From contig OZ038402.1 in the NCBI GenBank assembly GCA_964036045.1, positions 7,642,971 to 7,706,970 on the forward strand: a stretch of 64,000 nucleotides of DNA, read 5' to 3'. The position numbers were made by a program, and so were the translations under genes. The notes under the pieces are model-generated. The model was given only the letters and a program-made list of their open reading frames with translations. It was not told the DNA's origin and ran no database searches. This document shows positions 1 to 12,131 of the stretch, piece by piece. Position 1 is the first letter of the stretch, and each line of letters opens with the position of its first letter. The stretch comes from Eutreptiella sp. 'Long Island Sound 2002'. Its lineage: Eukaryota > Euglenozoa > Euglenophyceae > Eutreptiales > Eutreptiaceae.

Positions 1-2490
1 CAGCTGTACCAACTCGAAATATACCTCAAAAAAATATCCCGTCCCACACAAAAATGACTGAAAAACACAACAGTACAACTCAGGGGAGTCCTCGAAACTG
101 AAGTCGAAGGCTTGGACGTCGGTGCTGAAGATAAGTGTTGACAGATGGTACTGTTTGGGGGTCATAGGGGGGTTTTGGCTGTCCAAGGGACAAATGCGGG
201 GGGGTACACAGAAATTCAATAACTACAGGGATAACTCGTTGATTGTAATAATGTCACTCAACATGCACAGTCCCTCAGCCAATCCAGACTCAGTCCCCTC
301 AGCTGACTCGCACGCCAAGACGATGGCGGACAGAATGCTCTACCGAAAATCAGTAGGGGGGTAGTCCCAAGGGGTGCCAAACCTAAGGGCGGGCCAACCA
401 AGGCGTGGCCGTGGCTCAAGGGCAACAGTGGTTGTAACCCTGGCAGGTCAGTCTCCACCTCCCGAGCCTTACATACTGTGCGCGACGGCGTCAGCAGTCA
501 GTCATATGCCCCTCTTACACTCTAGGCTCAAAGGCCGACTGGAGGCAGGGATGTCCCTGGATGTCTAAAACTTTGTTGCCCCGTTCCGTCTAGCGCCCGG
601 ACACCGTCACCCAGACTGCATGCCCGGTGCTGAGTTATTGAGCCATCCCGGCTTCAACTCCTCACGCCCCCAAAAGCCGCCAAAAGACCAGCAAACCCCT
701 TTAAAAAAATGATATGAACCACAAAACTTCAGGCAAAATTCAGGGAGGGGTTTCACCTTCACGGGGCGCTCCGGCAACCGTTACGGCTCAATCAGTGGGG
801 GTTGGGGGGCCGGATACCTTACTCTGGGGTTGGGGTACGAGATACTTACCATACCGAGTCACGTCCAGAAAGTCTGGCACCAGGATACCGCCAAAAATCA
901 AACCTCAAAGGCTGGACAGCTCACGTCCCCTGACAGAGGCACAAAAGACATCCCATCCCAGCTTGATCCCATTAGATCTAAGCGGCCGAAGCGGTTAGCC
1001 GGACAGCTCCCATGAAAAACACAGCCGAAGCGGCGAACCGAACAGCTCAGACCAAAAAAGAAAATGTGACAAAACTGCCACAGGAGCGAAAGTCAGCACC
1101 GCAATGAACGGCCAAAACAACCGTTTCCAAATGACCTGAAGATAACCCGATAGGGGGAGAAGAAGAGGTAGATGGGGTGATGTTTTCTGACGGGCAAAGG
1201 GCCCTGCCCAGTGAACCCAAGGCTCTGATGGGACTAGTTACCCATCCCGGGCTTTCCCTACGATTTTTTCCGACGCATCCCCAATCTAACCGGAGTGCTG
1301 AACTCAGCACACCCAGATCACTGCCCAAACTGAGTCCCGAAGGAATCCAGAGAAAAACTGATGCTGACCGACACTCCCCTCACACGCTTGCCGACACCCG
1401 TTCCAAAAACTTGGAACTCCGTGGGGGTGGGGGGGAATGGCGCGTTACAGGCTGTGGTTGCCTAAAGTGGGGAGCGGTCGCCATGCCTTCAGCCCTAGCG
1501 AAGGACTGCCATACCCCAGGCAGGGGGGGGGTTTGGGGTTTGGGCTAGGCGAAACAAGGGGCGCGATCCCGCCCAAAGATCGTCAGGGTGCAGCAAAGGC
1601 CCGTGGGTGAACTCAACGGTCTCGGTCATGCTGCTGGTTAGGGACGGCAAGGAAGGAAACCCCGAGGCCCACGTCTCGGCCTTGAAGAAGAAGTCGATGT
1701 TGAACTGCTCGGGGTTAAGGTCGCCATGGCGGCGGGTCACGGAGTGCTTGCTGTCCCCGGACTGACGACTTGATGGGGGTTGACTTCCCCATGAGGGTCG
1801 TCGGGGGTAGAGTTCACCGGGAGGGAGATGGTGGTGGGTCTGATTTCCCCTTTGAGGGTGGTTGCGGGGACGCCTGTTTGAGTCGATGGTCCCTTATGGA
1901 GTCGGCCATAGGCCTTAAGGGCATGAGGGCCCTGAAATTCTGGGAGCTCTCGAGAGGGTCGTCATGGCTTGTTGTCCTTGGCCTTCTCCTCTGGGTGCTG
2001 TGCAACTCGTGCCACGCAGTGCCACTCAGTGCCACGGGGGAAAGGGTCGAGCACGTACATGGGGGTGCGCATGCTCGCCTACCTACACCACACTCTCAGG
2101 TTATGGGGGGGAAGAGTTAAATTTACCTACCCCATATAGCGGGGGTGTCGCTCTAGGCTTCCCACTCCCGAAGGGGGGCCAACCCGCTCGTGGTTGGAGA
2201 AAAAAAAGAAAAAATGAAGATGCCGCGAAATGAGAGGATGGAGGAACTAAAATTCCTAAAGTATAAGAGGTCAAAATGGGAGGGACACCGTCGGCTCAAG
2301 GTGGGGTTAAACGAGCGCAGGTGCATGGGGGTTTTTGGGGTATTGGAGCTGACCGCCTACCACCGATTTCCTCCACTAAATCCTTTGACCGAAGGGTGGT
2401 GGGTCACGCATATGTGCTGGGTTCCCGCTCTTAAGCCCAGTAAACGGGTGGGGGGAACTACAAGGGGAAAATGGTAAACATACAATGAGA
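1..2490. other. Non-coding G-rich region
   Basis: I see no gene here. The sequence is rich in runs of five to eight G on the + strand, such as around 1425-1440, 1525-1535 and 2440-2460. The open frames present are short, overlap one another and show no recognisable domain. A non-LTR retroposon 3' tail follows directly (2496-2580), so part of this stretch could be the body of that element, but no reverse transcriptase or endonuclease is readable in it. Confidence 0.5.
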
Positions 2491-2495
2491 GGAAA

Positions 2496-2580
2496 GCTCG
2501 CCATGAACGCTCACTTGCCCGTGGTTAGGCCGCTTTTGTGTTATGCTCGCTGGGGGGCAACCCCCATGCACCAAAAAAAA
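2496..2580 (+). repeat. Retroposon 3' tail, copy 1
   Basis: This segment matches 56,311-56,401 at the other end of the window. Both share the core 'ctcgccatgaacgct', then 'tgcccgtggt', then 'aggccgctt'. Both then have a short G/C hairpin (GGGG loop CCCC here), 'catgc' and an A-run. The hairpin sequence differs between copies while pairing is kept. The second copy sits inside plastid psbD with a target duplication, so this is probably the 3' end of a dispersed poly-A retroposon (LINE or SINE). The body of this copy is not defined. Confidence 0.7.
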
Positions 2581-3014
2581 TAAGAGGAAAGCAAGAGAAT
2601 GGAGGGGGGTGGTGTGGGTACCTTACTCTTGAACGAGTAAAATTGGGTGGAGGTGATACTCTGGTTGGGGGGTAGGGTTTTGTAACCCATTGCCCTGGGT
2701 CACCCAGAAAAACACCATCCAAAATTCATCCCACAAATGAATGGAGAATTGGCACTCACTAACGAAATGGTAACCCTCAAGGAGGAAAATGAAAGAAAAA
2801 CCGTAGGGTAAAATTTGTCATGTCATTGGCTGCTTCGGCTGCAAATCCTTGAATGACTTCTTTGGGTGGGGTTGTTCTCTCCAAGGGGAAGGTGAGTGGG
2901 TGTCCCCACACTGAGAATCCTTTGAAAGACAGTAAGGGGGGGGGGGGAGACTTGGAGAGGGAAGAGAAATAGGAGGGTGAGATGGGGGCGCAACCCTCCC
3001 GAAACATTTTGGCA

Positions 3015-4100
3015 GAAACGCCCATTCAGGCACACTGGGAATTGAACCCAGGAATCTTGAACCACACTCCAGTGCTTTCTCCACTGGAGCACTCCCTCTC
3101 TGAGGTGGCCTGTCCGAAAAACTTTGGAGGGGGGGATGAAACATTTAAAAACCCAATTGGGTGGTGTCTACACACACCCTTTGCGAAAATCTTTCCCCGG
3201 CGCCCATGCCCAGCCGTCCACCCTGCCCTGCTCCCTCGAAAAAAAATGAATCCCCAAACACAATTTGAAATCTAAACACACACAACCCTTGCAAAAGACA
3301 CTCCTAACTTCTGGCGGCTGGCAGCGCCACTCACTGGACAAGCGTGCACGCATCCGACACACTCTACACACTCGGAATACACACTCGACGCGCAGAAAAC
3401 ACACAGAGAGGGCGCACAACACTTAAAAACAGTGGCGCCGTAGGTCAAAAATTTTACTCTTAACTGGGTTCGAACCCAGGTGTAAAAATTAACTGTCAAA
3501 CTGTCTGACCGTTAGGGCACAGCAGGCCTGGAGACTTCGCCGGCTATTGCTCTACAACGAGCAGGCGCCTTATACACTGTACACACTCGTACAGCTCGCC
3601 TACACGCATCGTGCGCAGACAGACACACACCGAGCGTACAAACACGCGACACACTACACGTACGCACTCTCGGCGGCGCCAGAGAGCACACACAGCACGC
3701 GCAGCACCTAAAAACAAACAAGCGACGGCGTGGAAAAGTGCCGGCAGCAAGGTTCGAACCTGGGCCCACAGACCGGCGCCCATGCGTCTAACCACTGGGG
3801 TGCGCGGTGCCTACCGAACACTGCGCCAATCGCCGCACTCGTAAGCGCGGCATAGACTCTACACACACTGCTATGCCTATCCTACACGCGCTACGCACTC
3901 ACGGATACACGCCGAGTGTACAAGCACGCAATACACGACCCAAACGCACACTCGATGACGCGGGCGAACACACACAGCGCGCGTAAAACCCAAAAACAAA
4001 CTGGCGGCGGCGCCCAGAGATTGCCAGCTCCGTGATTCCAACCCAGCACTCCACCGCGGCCGCCAGACGCCTTGGCCGCTCGGCGATTCTCCCTACGCTA
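3015..4100 (-). repeat. Array of tRNA-derived repeat units
   Basis: Four tRNA-like segments lie in the same orientation: 3035-3105, 3464-3535, 3739-3812 and 4015-4092. Three carry a good B box / T-arm, for example stem CTGGG, loop TTCGAAC, stem CCCAG at 3464-3479. The fourth has a leucine/serine-type D-arm (gccgagcggccaaggcg) but a decayed B box. The last three are about 280 bp apart and separated by CA/GC-rich spacers that share 'aaaaacaaac...ggcg' before the tRNA-like part. None folds into a full cloverleaf by eye, so I call them tRNA-derived SINE-like units rather than working tRNA genes. Confidence 0.6.
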
Positions 4101-7100
4101 TCTCCGGCGACGACAGCCGAATATTGATTCGCCCGCCGCGCCGAAAAACACAAGGGAGCGTTACCAAAACACAATGTAAAAATTTTTTGGCGGCGCCGCC
4201 GCAGCTCGCCGAAGCCGACTACACTCGACCACACTCGCACGCTCGAACACACGCACACTCGCCTGCGAGTACACACACATACTCAACACAAACTCGCTAT
4301 ACAAACTCGACTTTACACTACAAACAACTCAAAACAAGGTATAAACTCAATAACCAATTTACCTATGGTACCAAACACAACTAAACTTAAACGAAACTCG
4401 ACAACAACAACCGAACTCAACCGAACCTCGCGCTCGAGCACTCAAACAAACACGAGTGCTCTAACAAAAGCGCTCAAGTGCTCGAAAAAAACAAGAGCGC
4501 TTCAAACAACAAAAATCGAACAACAAAGAACTTGAAAACACAAAAACAAAATCGTAACACTACAAAACATAACTGATGAGTTGAAACTTTGATGAAACTT
4601 AGCAAAATTGAAACAAAGTGGAACAAACCAACAAAAAAAAAACCAAACACATCAACATAACAAGACTTGAAGCCAAAGCAAAACTCGGCTTCAAAGTTCA
4701 AAACTATAACAATAACAAACTAAAACAAGAACAAAACATGTATGTAACCTAACAATGATAACTCCACAACAAATACAACACTCAAATAACTATGAACAAA
4801 CTACTCACATCAACAATATGACACAATATGACCAATATTCAAATCCCAAATCTAAAATTCCTAAATTGTAACATTCAAACTGGTTGCACATAATTCAAAA
4901 TGCTTGAAGTCGTCCTTGTCCTTGGAGTCGATCAATTGAAATGAATGGAATTGAAATCGATGGACGTATCAATTCAATTTCACCTAAAAGATATTGTCCC
5001 TTCCTTCGACCACTAATCAAAAGGGAGAGGAGGACCTGACTCGAAGGCATTATATACAACTTGTAATCCGTATTGTACAACCCAAAAAAAATTGAACAAC
5101 CTACAATTAAATGGCATGAGTAGGCATGCACCGTGCACATACAACATGCTCGGGAACATGCAACATGAATGCATCTTTGAAAGTTAAATGATAGGTTAGA
5201 TGGGGCGGCAAGACAAAGATTCATTGTGTATCACTTCACAAGTCAATTGGTTGGTTAGTTGGGGAGGCATTCACCAATACCATACCAATCCCAAAAATTA
5301 CTAAGACAACGATTCAATGCAAAAATGTCGCAAACAACACACAATTGGTTAGAATGAGCATAAATAAAGACGATAAAAATTGAAACACAACTAAATCGAG
5401 TCTAACGCCAACTAAAAAACGAAAATTGAAACTAAAAGTCGAGAATAATCTAAAAAATGAAGTCCCAACCTACAAAGCCCCTAGAGGGGGGGGGGGGCAT
5501 GGTCGCAACCTAAACTGCTACCATGTAATAAGCTAGTCCCTAAGGGGGGCAGAGCAACTAGCTCATTATCTAATCTGCCGGCTAGGGAGGAATCTCCTAA
5601 GAGTCCTACCCAATCCCGGGCGTAGCCTAGGGGCTCATGACTAAGCTACAATACCAAAAGACATAAAATTAAAAAAAAAATCCCAAATCCCTTAAAATAC
5701 TAAAACTATACCCAAATCCCTACACACGCAGTGCAAGTGCAAAAGACCATGATCACCCTGTTGCCGCTGGCTGCCGGACTTTGCCAACGGCCTTGGTTCC
5801 TTGCTTGGCTTAGCGATTGCCAAGCGGCCATGGTGGGGGGATGGCTCACCAAACCCTCATGTCTAAGAGACAATGAGGATGTGAACACATGCATTTGCAC
5901 TATTACACTTAACACTACACAAACATGCATAACACATACAAAACTAACACTAACAATCACAAAATCTGACCTAAACAGACAACTGTCACCTCGGAACGTC
6001 CTGTTAACGCCGTAACATCGGCACATGTCTAAAACCGACAAATCTAAAATAAAATCCTACAAAACTAAACGGAATCGATTTACAGACTAACACAGAACAA
6101 GCGACAACGAAGAATTCCAGCACATCGCGATTTGTGATGCACGCACACCAACAGGAAATACACGGAAAATACAACTCCAAATCTAAGCACGCAAATAATG
6201 AAAATCTATATACCTATGTACAACTAAGACAATTACGCACGCATCTGGACTATTGCTGAAGCCTGAACTGCAATCTGGGCTAAATTGAACGTCCTTATTA
6301 CAGGTTCGGGCGTTCATCTCCTTTGCTCTGCACAGGTCAAAACAGGAATGAAAGGTATGCTATGCGAATGGAGCGCGCAGCGCGCACGTAGGGTTATAAT
6401 ATGCGCTGTGCTCGCGCAGCATGTGCCTAATTGAGGCTTTCACACGCTGTGACGCTTTCCCTGTACCTCAATTCATCCTTGATTTCTCTTCACAGGTAAG
6501 GAAAGGAAGGTGTTTGCTCGTGTGTAGCCGTAGCGTTAAAGTAGGGTTGCTCAAAACGCTTAGGCCTGTTTAAAACTCACAGTAGGGTTGCTTTGCGTTC
6601 GCTTCACTTCGGCATTCACACGATGCATGGTGAGTAAGGTAGGCTAGCCCAGGAGGAGCTCACCTCCTGATTGAGTCAGTGATTATGGTTCCACCTCCCT
6701 TCCCTGCGTGCACACGATGCATTAAAGGGTAGGCCACGCGAAATGCGCACGGTAAACCTTGTTTAGGTTACTCAGGGGCTCCTCGGTACGTTCTTTAACA
6801 GAACCTGAGGAGTCTCTTAACGCTTGCTTGCTTGACAGGGCGTGTTTGAGGACAGTGTATTATAGGTCACACTGAGAAGCGTATAATACGTGGAGTGTGG
6901 CTTGGTTCCTCAGCCGTGTACAGGTGGGAGAGTTTCAGGGTGATTGGTGCACGCAGCAGCTGCCTTCGGCGGCTATCCATTTTTCTGCCCCAGCCAAACA
7001 GGGGCGCTGATCACACAATCATTTGACTGCGCCTCAGCCAGGAGTGGCGTGGGCAGTTCGACTTCATCGACATCTGCGATGTGCACGCAACAAGAGCACC

Positions 7101-7990
7101 CCTTCCCTCCAAGACTAGCAGGGAAACGTGTTGTGACGTCCCTGTTAGGCCACAGTTGCTTAGCAGCGCTGTGTTCTCTTGTCTCCTTCACAGGAGGGTC
7201 ATTAGGACCCGAGACATCGTTGACAGCAACACCAAGTAGCGTGTGTAGGGGTTAGGGTCCGCAGGCTTGGCAGGGGTTGAGTGCAAGTGATGAGTGCTCA
7301 TCCTGCCTTCGAAGGCCGGTGCTAGCGTTAGTGAGTGTAGTGTAGTGGTGTCTCCTGTCCCGCGTGCTTTTCCTCGTGGGCAGGGGAGTGCGTTAGCTTT
7401 TGGCCCTTAGCAAAAATGGGCGTTTTGTATGCCCTTAGCACACTTGGCCACCCCTCCCCTCTAGTAGGTAGGGCCTTTGCCGTCTTTCCCCAAGGATAGG
7501 CGCCAGCACAGAAATTGGGCGCCATAGGAGTGGTAATAGTACCTGATTAGGACCTTCGGTCCGACGTCAGCGAAGCCCGGTCTCCAGGAGCCACGCCGGG
7601 GAGAGTAGTGAGACACACACAGACATACGTAGCACACATAGGGGTATGGTAAACCCTGTAAGGAAGGGTAGAACCCCATCGGTCTGGACCAGTCAGGGGT
7701 CCTAACTGTGGGCTCGCTTGTTCCCAAGGAGGGAAGGCACACCTTGCCTCATAACACCTTGCTTGTCATTCCCCCCTGGTGTAGTAAGCCACCGTTCTTC
7801 GTTGGCTCCCCAAGGTCATTACATTAGGGCAGTCCCCATACGGCACATGGTCAACAAGGCATACACTCGCTGGGTGGTTGCAATCTTGATAAGCGGCCAC
7901 CTGGCCCACGCTGGAAACCATAGGCATGGGTCTGCAGGGCACAGACAGGGTCAGTGCAGTGCTCAGCACCTGTCAGTAGACTGACACAGG
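4100..7990. other. Non-coding region
   Basis: No gene is supported. From 4.3 to 4.75 kb the + strand is rich in A and C and poor in T and G. Around 5.48-5.64 kb there are G-runs and short direct repeats. From 6.3 to 7.9 kb base composition becomes even and short motifs recur (gtagggttgc, cacaggt). Because E1 ends at 7,995 on the minus strand, the 6.3-7.9 kb part could hold its 3' LTR, but no second copy is present to prove this. Confidence 0.45.
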
Positions 7991-7994
7991 GATA

Positions 7995-9086
7995 TTAGTT
8001 TCCCTTCTTACGCTGGGACATAGTCTCAGCACGGGTTAGGAGCTGTCCCTCGTTGTTCTGAACGGGGTAGGTGCGGAAAATGGGGTTGATACTCCCGTCT
8101 GGTTGTATGAAGGCTGAAATACGTTCCCAGGTCGCCTCAGATAACCCATAGCCATCCCACAGGGTTAGAAATTTCCAGCCCTGTTTATACTCGTGGCGAG
8201 CAATACCTGCAACCACGTAGTAACCATCGACTGCCATCTCATCGGCAGTCATCTCTTCGAGTTCGTCTGCCTCCTCTGGACTGGCAGCGTTCTCTATGTC
8301 TATACGCTCGACCTCACTGTCGCTGAGGCGCCACTCATCCCAAGACAAGTCGTCAGGGGAGTGATAGTGCCTCAGCTGTTTAGGTGCGCACAGCAGTTCA
8401 CCACCTAGACGTGGACTGCACCTGACATGGATCCTGGATCCATGTATCCTGATGATAAAATAGGGTCCCAAATAAGGGTCCTGTAGGCAGTTACGTGGCC
8501 AGGAGGGTAGGCGTGAATGGTGTACCAAAACAAGGTCACCAACCTTGAAGCTGGCAGGTCGCCGTAGGCGGTTCCGTCGGCTCAGTTCACGGTCACGAAT
8601 GTGTCTCAGGTTAGTCCCAGCCTGGTTAGCCAGAGACTGCTTGTGTTCCAGCCAATCTCCCACAGGGCTCTTGAAGTCCTCAGGAAAGGAGGTTTTGCAG
8701 AACCAAGCAGGTCGTCCTGCATGGAACAGTTCGTGGGGGGTGAAACCCGTAGAAGAGCTCCGCTGTGAGTTCATGGTCAGCACTGCCCAGGGCACCAGGC
8801 GTACCCAGTCCTTGGTGCGCTCCTGTTTCATCAGGATTCTTACGTTTTGCTCCACCACACGGTTCTTTCTCTCACAGAGAGGGTAAGACGTGTGGGTATG
8901 GGGCACACCTGTGGTTACCTCCACGTTGAGGGCATTTAGCACTCGTTTGTACCACCCAGTGTCACTGCGGATGCGTACATCCTCATCAGAGTGCACCTGC
9001 TTAGGTGCCCCATAGGGTTCGAACCATTGTTCGACCAACATTTTCACAGTCTGCTCACCTGTGATTTTCTTATTGCAAGGGAACAC
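7995..9086 (-). pseudogene. E1 integrase core and chromodomain
   Basis: This frame continues the integrase begun in the next ORF upstream. It holds the second catalytic Asp in 'VHSDEDVRI' and the Glu in 'ERKNRVVEQ'. The integrase C-terminal region follows ('FKVGDLVLVHHSRLP'). It ends in a chromodomain-like module with 'YYVVAGIARHEYKQGWKFL' and 'ATWERISAFI', which in chromoviruses targets integration to chromatin. The last residues are basic. The join to the upstream frame needs a one-base shift near 9,085, so integrase is not translatable as one protein. Confidence 0.8.
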
Positions 9087-10317
9087 ACGGGTTCAAGCGA
9101 GATAGGCCACAGGTGACCACTAGGCAGCTCTCATAGCCGCCGAAGCGTGGTAGGCCGTGGATGAAATCCACGTAGAGAAGAGAGTTAGCACAATAGGGTA
9201 TGGGTAAGCTGGAGATCAGGCCCCTATCCCTACTGTCGCGCTGCTTGCTGGCATGACAGCCACAAGCATCCACAATGGTCTGCATACGCGACCTCAGTTC
9301 AGTCAGGGTTAGACTGGAGTAGAAACACTCACGGAAGAACTCCACTGAGCGATTAGCGCCAGTGTGACCAGAACTGAGATGGGACCACTGTAGGCACCCA
9401 TCCAGTCGTGCCTCAGGCACCACAATTCGGTCCTCGTAGAAGAGGTACTGATTGTTTTTATACCACTGGTGCCCGTCAATGACACGGCATTCGAGACCAG
9501 TGCTGAGGGTTTGAAGAATTTCTTCATACTCTGACTGATAGTCGGTTAGACTCCAACCCTCCAGGATTCCAGCAGTGCGCATGGACAAGTCAAGCTGGAC
9601 ATCCATACGCTGGAAAGCCTCTCTGTTGATCGCCTCTGAGCTCTCACCTATAAGCGCATCGAAGTTGTTGCGCGATATATAGTCAGACAGTTCCTTCTTT
9701 ATCCCTGGGATATGATGCACTGTCAGCCTGAACTGGCTCAAGTAAGTCCACCACCGCTTTAGCTTAGCTTTCTCTGGTGGTGGGCCCTTCTGAAAAGACT
9801 TCACAGGCTCCTGGTCACACAGCCAAACAATAGGGTTAGATCCCAGAAGTCGGGACTGTGACGAAAGCACCAACATACCGGCCAGGAGTTCCTGGTCATA
9901 GGTGCTGTAATTGGAACGCGCTTGGTTCCATTTCCAATTCCAGTGTCCCAGTGGCACCAGTCGCCACTCACTGGTAGGGTAGTCATGTTTCAACGAACCA
10001 TCACGGTTCAGTCCAGTAGTACGATAATGGCAGTGGGTTACTTCAGCGGGGTTAAGCTCCTGCCATTGGTAGATCGTACCACCCCCCCCTACATCACTGG
10101 CATCAGTGATAAGAACTATCTCTCCCTCAGGGCGGGGTACTCCCAGGCAGTTGGAGGAGGCAATCTTCTTCTTCAGCTCCTGGAAACACTCTTCCTCTCT
10201 GGCGGTCCACCTCCAGAGGGTAGTTTTCTTGATTAGGTCAGTGAGGGGGGCAGAGGAGTAAGTGAAATTGTGGATGTGACGCCGATAGAAATTACAGGCG
10301 CCCACAAAACTCCTCAT
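9070..10317 (-). pseudogene. E1 RNase H and integrase N-terminal part
   Basis: It begins with the end of RT ('MRSFVGACNFYRRHI'), a motif that normally lies about 60 residues after the YxDD box. RNase H follows, with its first Asp in 'LITDASDVGGGG' and the second acidic cluster near 'STYDQELLAGML'. Then come a typical 'WTYLSQFRLTVHHIPGIKKE' segment, the integrase zinc-binding region (H-x-H near 'LSSGHTGANRS', then 'DACGCHASKQ') and the first catalytic Asp in 'LLYVDFIHGLP'. The frame breaks just after this Asp. Confidence 0.8.
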
Positions 10318-11128
10318 GGTCCTCTTTGGTATTAGTACCCAAACTCACGTCGTCGATGTGAGCCTCCATTTCTGCACCCCGAGAAATCAGCTCCTGTCCT
10401 AGAGGCCTGCGCCTCAGTATGTAAAAAATTTTGTTCAATAGCTCCTTGATGAGCGCTCGGGTATTAGCCACCCCGAAAGGCATAACCTTCCACTTAAAGA
10501 CACGGCCCTTAGGGGTTATAAAAGCCAGCAGCTCCTGAGCTGCGGCGGTTAGGTCAACCTGCCAGAAACCAGAGCGTTTGTCCATTTTGGTCTTGTACCT
10601 GCACTTGGCAATACGCTCCAGGGTATTTCCCATGTTAGGAATACTCCCTGAGTGGTTCTGGGCTTTCTTGTTGACCTCACCATAGTCTACAACCAGTCGT
10701 AGGGCAGTCGACCCTGGTTTGGCAACCAGGAAACAGGGACTGCAGTGATGGGGGTAGTCCCCCTGCTTATATTCTTCAACGAGGCCAGCATCAATACATT
10801 CCTGGATCTGGCGCTCGATTTCTTCAACCTGTTCCTGTGGAGCGGGATAGGGACGACGCCTCACTCGCGTCTTTTCAAATTCTGGTTTCGATTTCAGGTC
10901 CATCTTGACCAGTCTTTTACAAGGAAGGGGGGGCAAGGCGCCGAACACCTCCTCATAGGTTATCAGCAGTTTCTTCAGTCGGGGGTCAAGGTTAACACTC
11001 TTGAGTTTCTGAAAGAAAATCCTCCTCAGCATGGAGGTTGCTCTTTCCATGTTCTTCCTTTTTCTGCCGATCAGCAGTTTCAGCAGGCACAGAACCATCG
11101 TCCCACTCAGGGGGACATTGCTGCCCAT
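10292..11128 (-). pseudogene. E1 reverse transcriptase, thumb deleted
   Basis: Fingers and palm are readable: 'ALRLVVDYGEVNKKA', 'YKTKMDKRSGFWQVDL', 'WKVMPFGVANTRAL' and 'AHIDDVSLGTNTKED', where the catalytic YxDD box reads HIDD. The frame stops at 'EEFCGRL', directly next to the start of the 'RSFVGACNFYRR' motif in another frame. The RT thumb/connection (roughly 60 residues in relatives such as E3) is therefore deleted. It cannot be active. Confidence 0.8.
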
Positions 11129-11996
11129 AGTGCAGAGAATACACTAGCAGTATCTCAGAATCAGGCAGCGTATAGGAATCATCGTCCTCCTCAGACCAGA
11201 TGGAGGATTTCCAGGTCTGTTTGAGGTGTTGCAGCCGCTCTTGGCGCTCAATACCTTCGGCCTTCAGGTACAACAGCCGCCGGAGTTCCTGAGTGTCATG
11301 CTCAGACAAAGACATGTTATTAGCAGCAGGCCGCGCCAGAGCATCTGTGTGCACAGGCTGCATGTGTAGCACTGGCTTCCCAACAGGGGAAGCGGGTTCA
11401 GAGGTTGACTCTAGATCTACCTCCTCTAGCAACAGCTGGGCTAGGAAGGCACTATGTTTTAGGTCAACAGAGCTGGGATCAACAGGAGGAATAGTGCTGG
11501 TGATCTCAGACAGTTGGTCGTCAGCATCCTCGTTTACAGCTGCAGGTTCCAGATAGTCATCGGGAGACTCACACCCTGTAAGTGTGGCAGATAGGTGCTC
11601 GGGAGATCGATTTTTGAGATCATAAAGGGTCAGGCCACGATTTTCGGCAATGACCTCCTTCAGTAGCACCTGGTCCAGGTCACACAGGGGTACAGGATTG
11701 AGAGATCCATCGACGATGGACAGGAAACTGGCCCACTCAGGGGCCTGCATAGCTGTGTCTGAATCCTCAGGCACATAGATGGGGCCGTCGGGGAGTTGCA
11801 CTCTTCCCACAGTCATTCGATCTAGCATACGGTGCCAGTAAGCATGATCACCAGAGCAGCCCCAGTCAGGGGTGCACATGACAACCCTTCCTCCCTCATA
11901 ACCGATTTTGGTTACAACCTTCGCGAGCAGGGAGAAGGGAGGGTTAGCATACACTAGGCCCATTGCTTTCCAGAAGAAATGGAAAGCATTGTTCAA
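10992..11996 (-). pseudogene. E1 Dam-like domain and linker
   Basis: The N-terminus has 'LVYANPPFSLLAKVVTKI' and then 'GGRVVMCTPDWG'. This resembles the methyltransferase-like domain of DIRS and Ngaro retrotransposons, with NPPF (11,934-11,945) as the N6-adenine methylase motif IV. The first half lies just upstream in another frame, near 12,030-12,075 ('VDLFASQQQH'), so one frame break separates the halves. The rest (about residues 100-300) is an acidic, low-complexity linker before RT. Whether the domain methylates DNA is unknown. Confidence 0.65.
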
Positions 11997-12105
11997 TTGA
12001 TTAAATTTTTCGAGCAGTACAGCTGCATGATGTGCTGTTGTTGGCTCGCAAACAAGTCCACCTGGATCTCATCCAAGTTTACCTGAAGGGCCGCCAGTCC
12101 ATTCT

Positions 12106-12131
12106 TGTAATACGGTTGGTGGTGACCGTAT
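12106..12131. repeat. Imperfect hairpin at E1 end
   Basis: An eight-base stem AATACGGT / ACCGTATT encloses a short TGGTGG-type loop. It lies where recognisable E1 coding sequence stops. It could be a break-repair scar or part of a neighbouring element; nothing else marks it. Confidence 0.4.

Larger units (their letters stand above)
7995..12130 (-). mobile_element. E1: truncated Ty3-like LTR element
   Basis: The minus strand encodes, in order, a Dam-like domain, a linker, reverse transcriptase, RNase H, integrase and a chromodomain. This is the Ty3/gypsy pol order with an extra domain at the front. Gag and protease are missing, so the element is truncated at its 5' side near 12.1 kb. There an imperfect hairpin (AATACGGT ... 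ACCGTATT) marks the end of recognisable coding sequence. At least four reading-frame breaks make it inactive. LTRs were not identified. Confidence 0.8.

Noticed and set aside
3015-4100. Functional tRNA genes
   Set aside because: B boxes are good but acceptor and anticodon arms do not pair well by eye, and units are in a repeat array.
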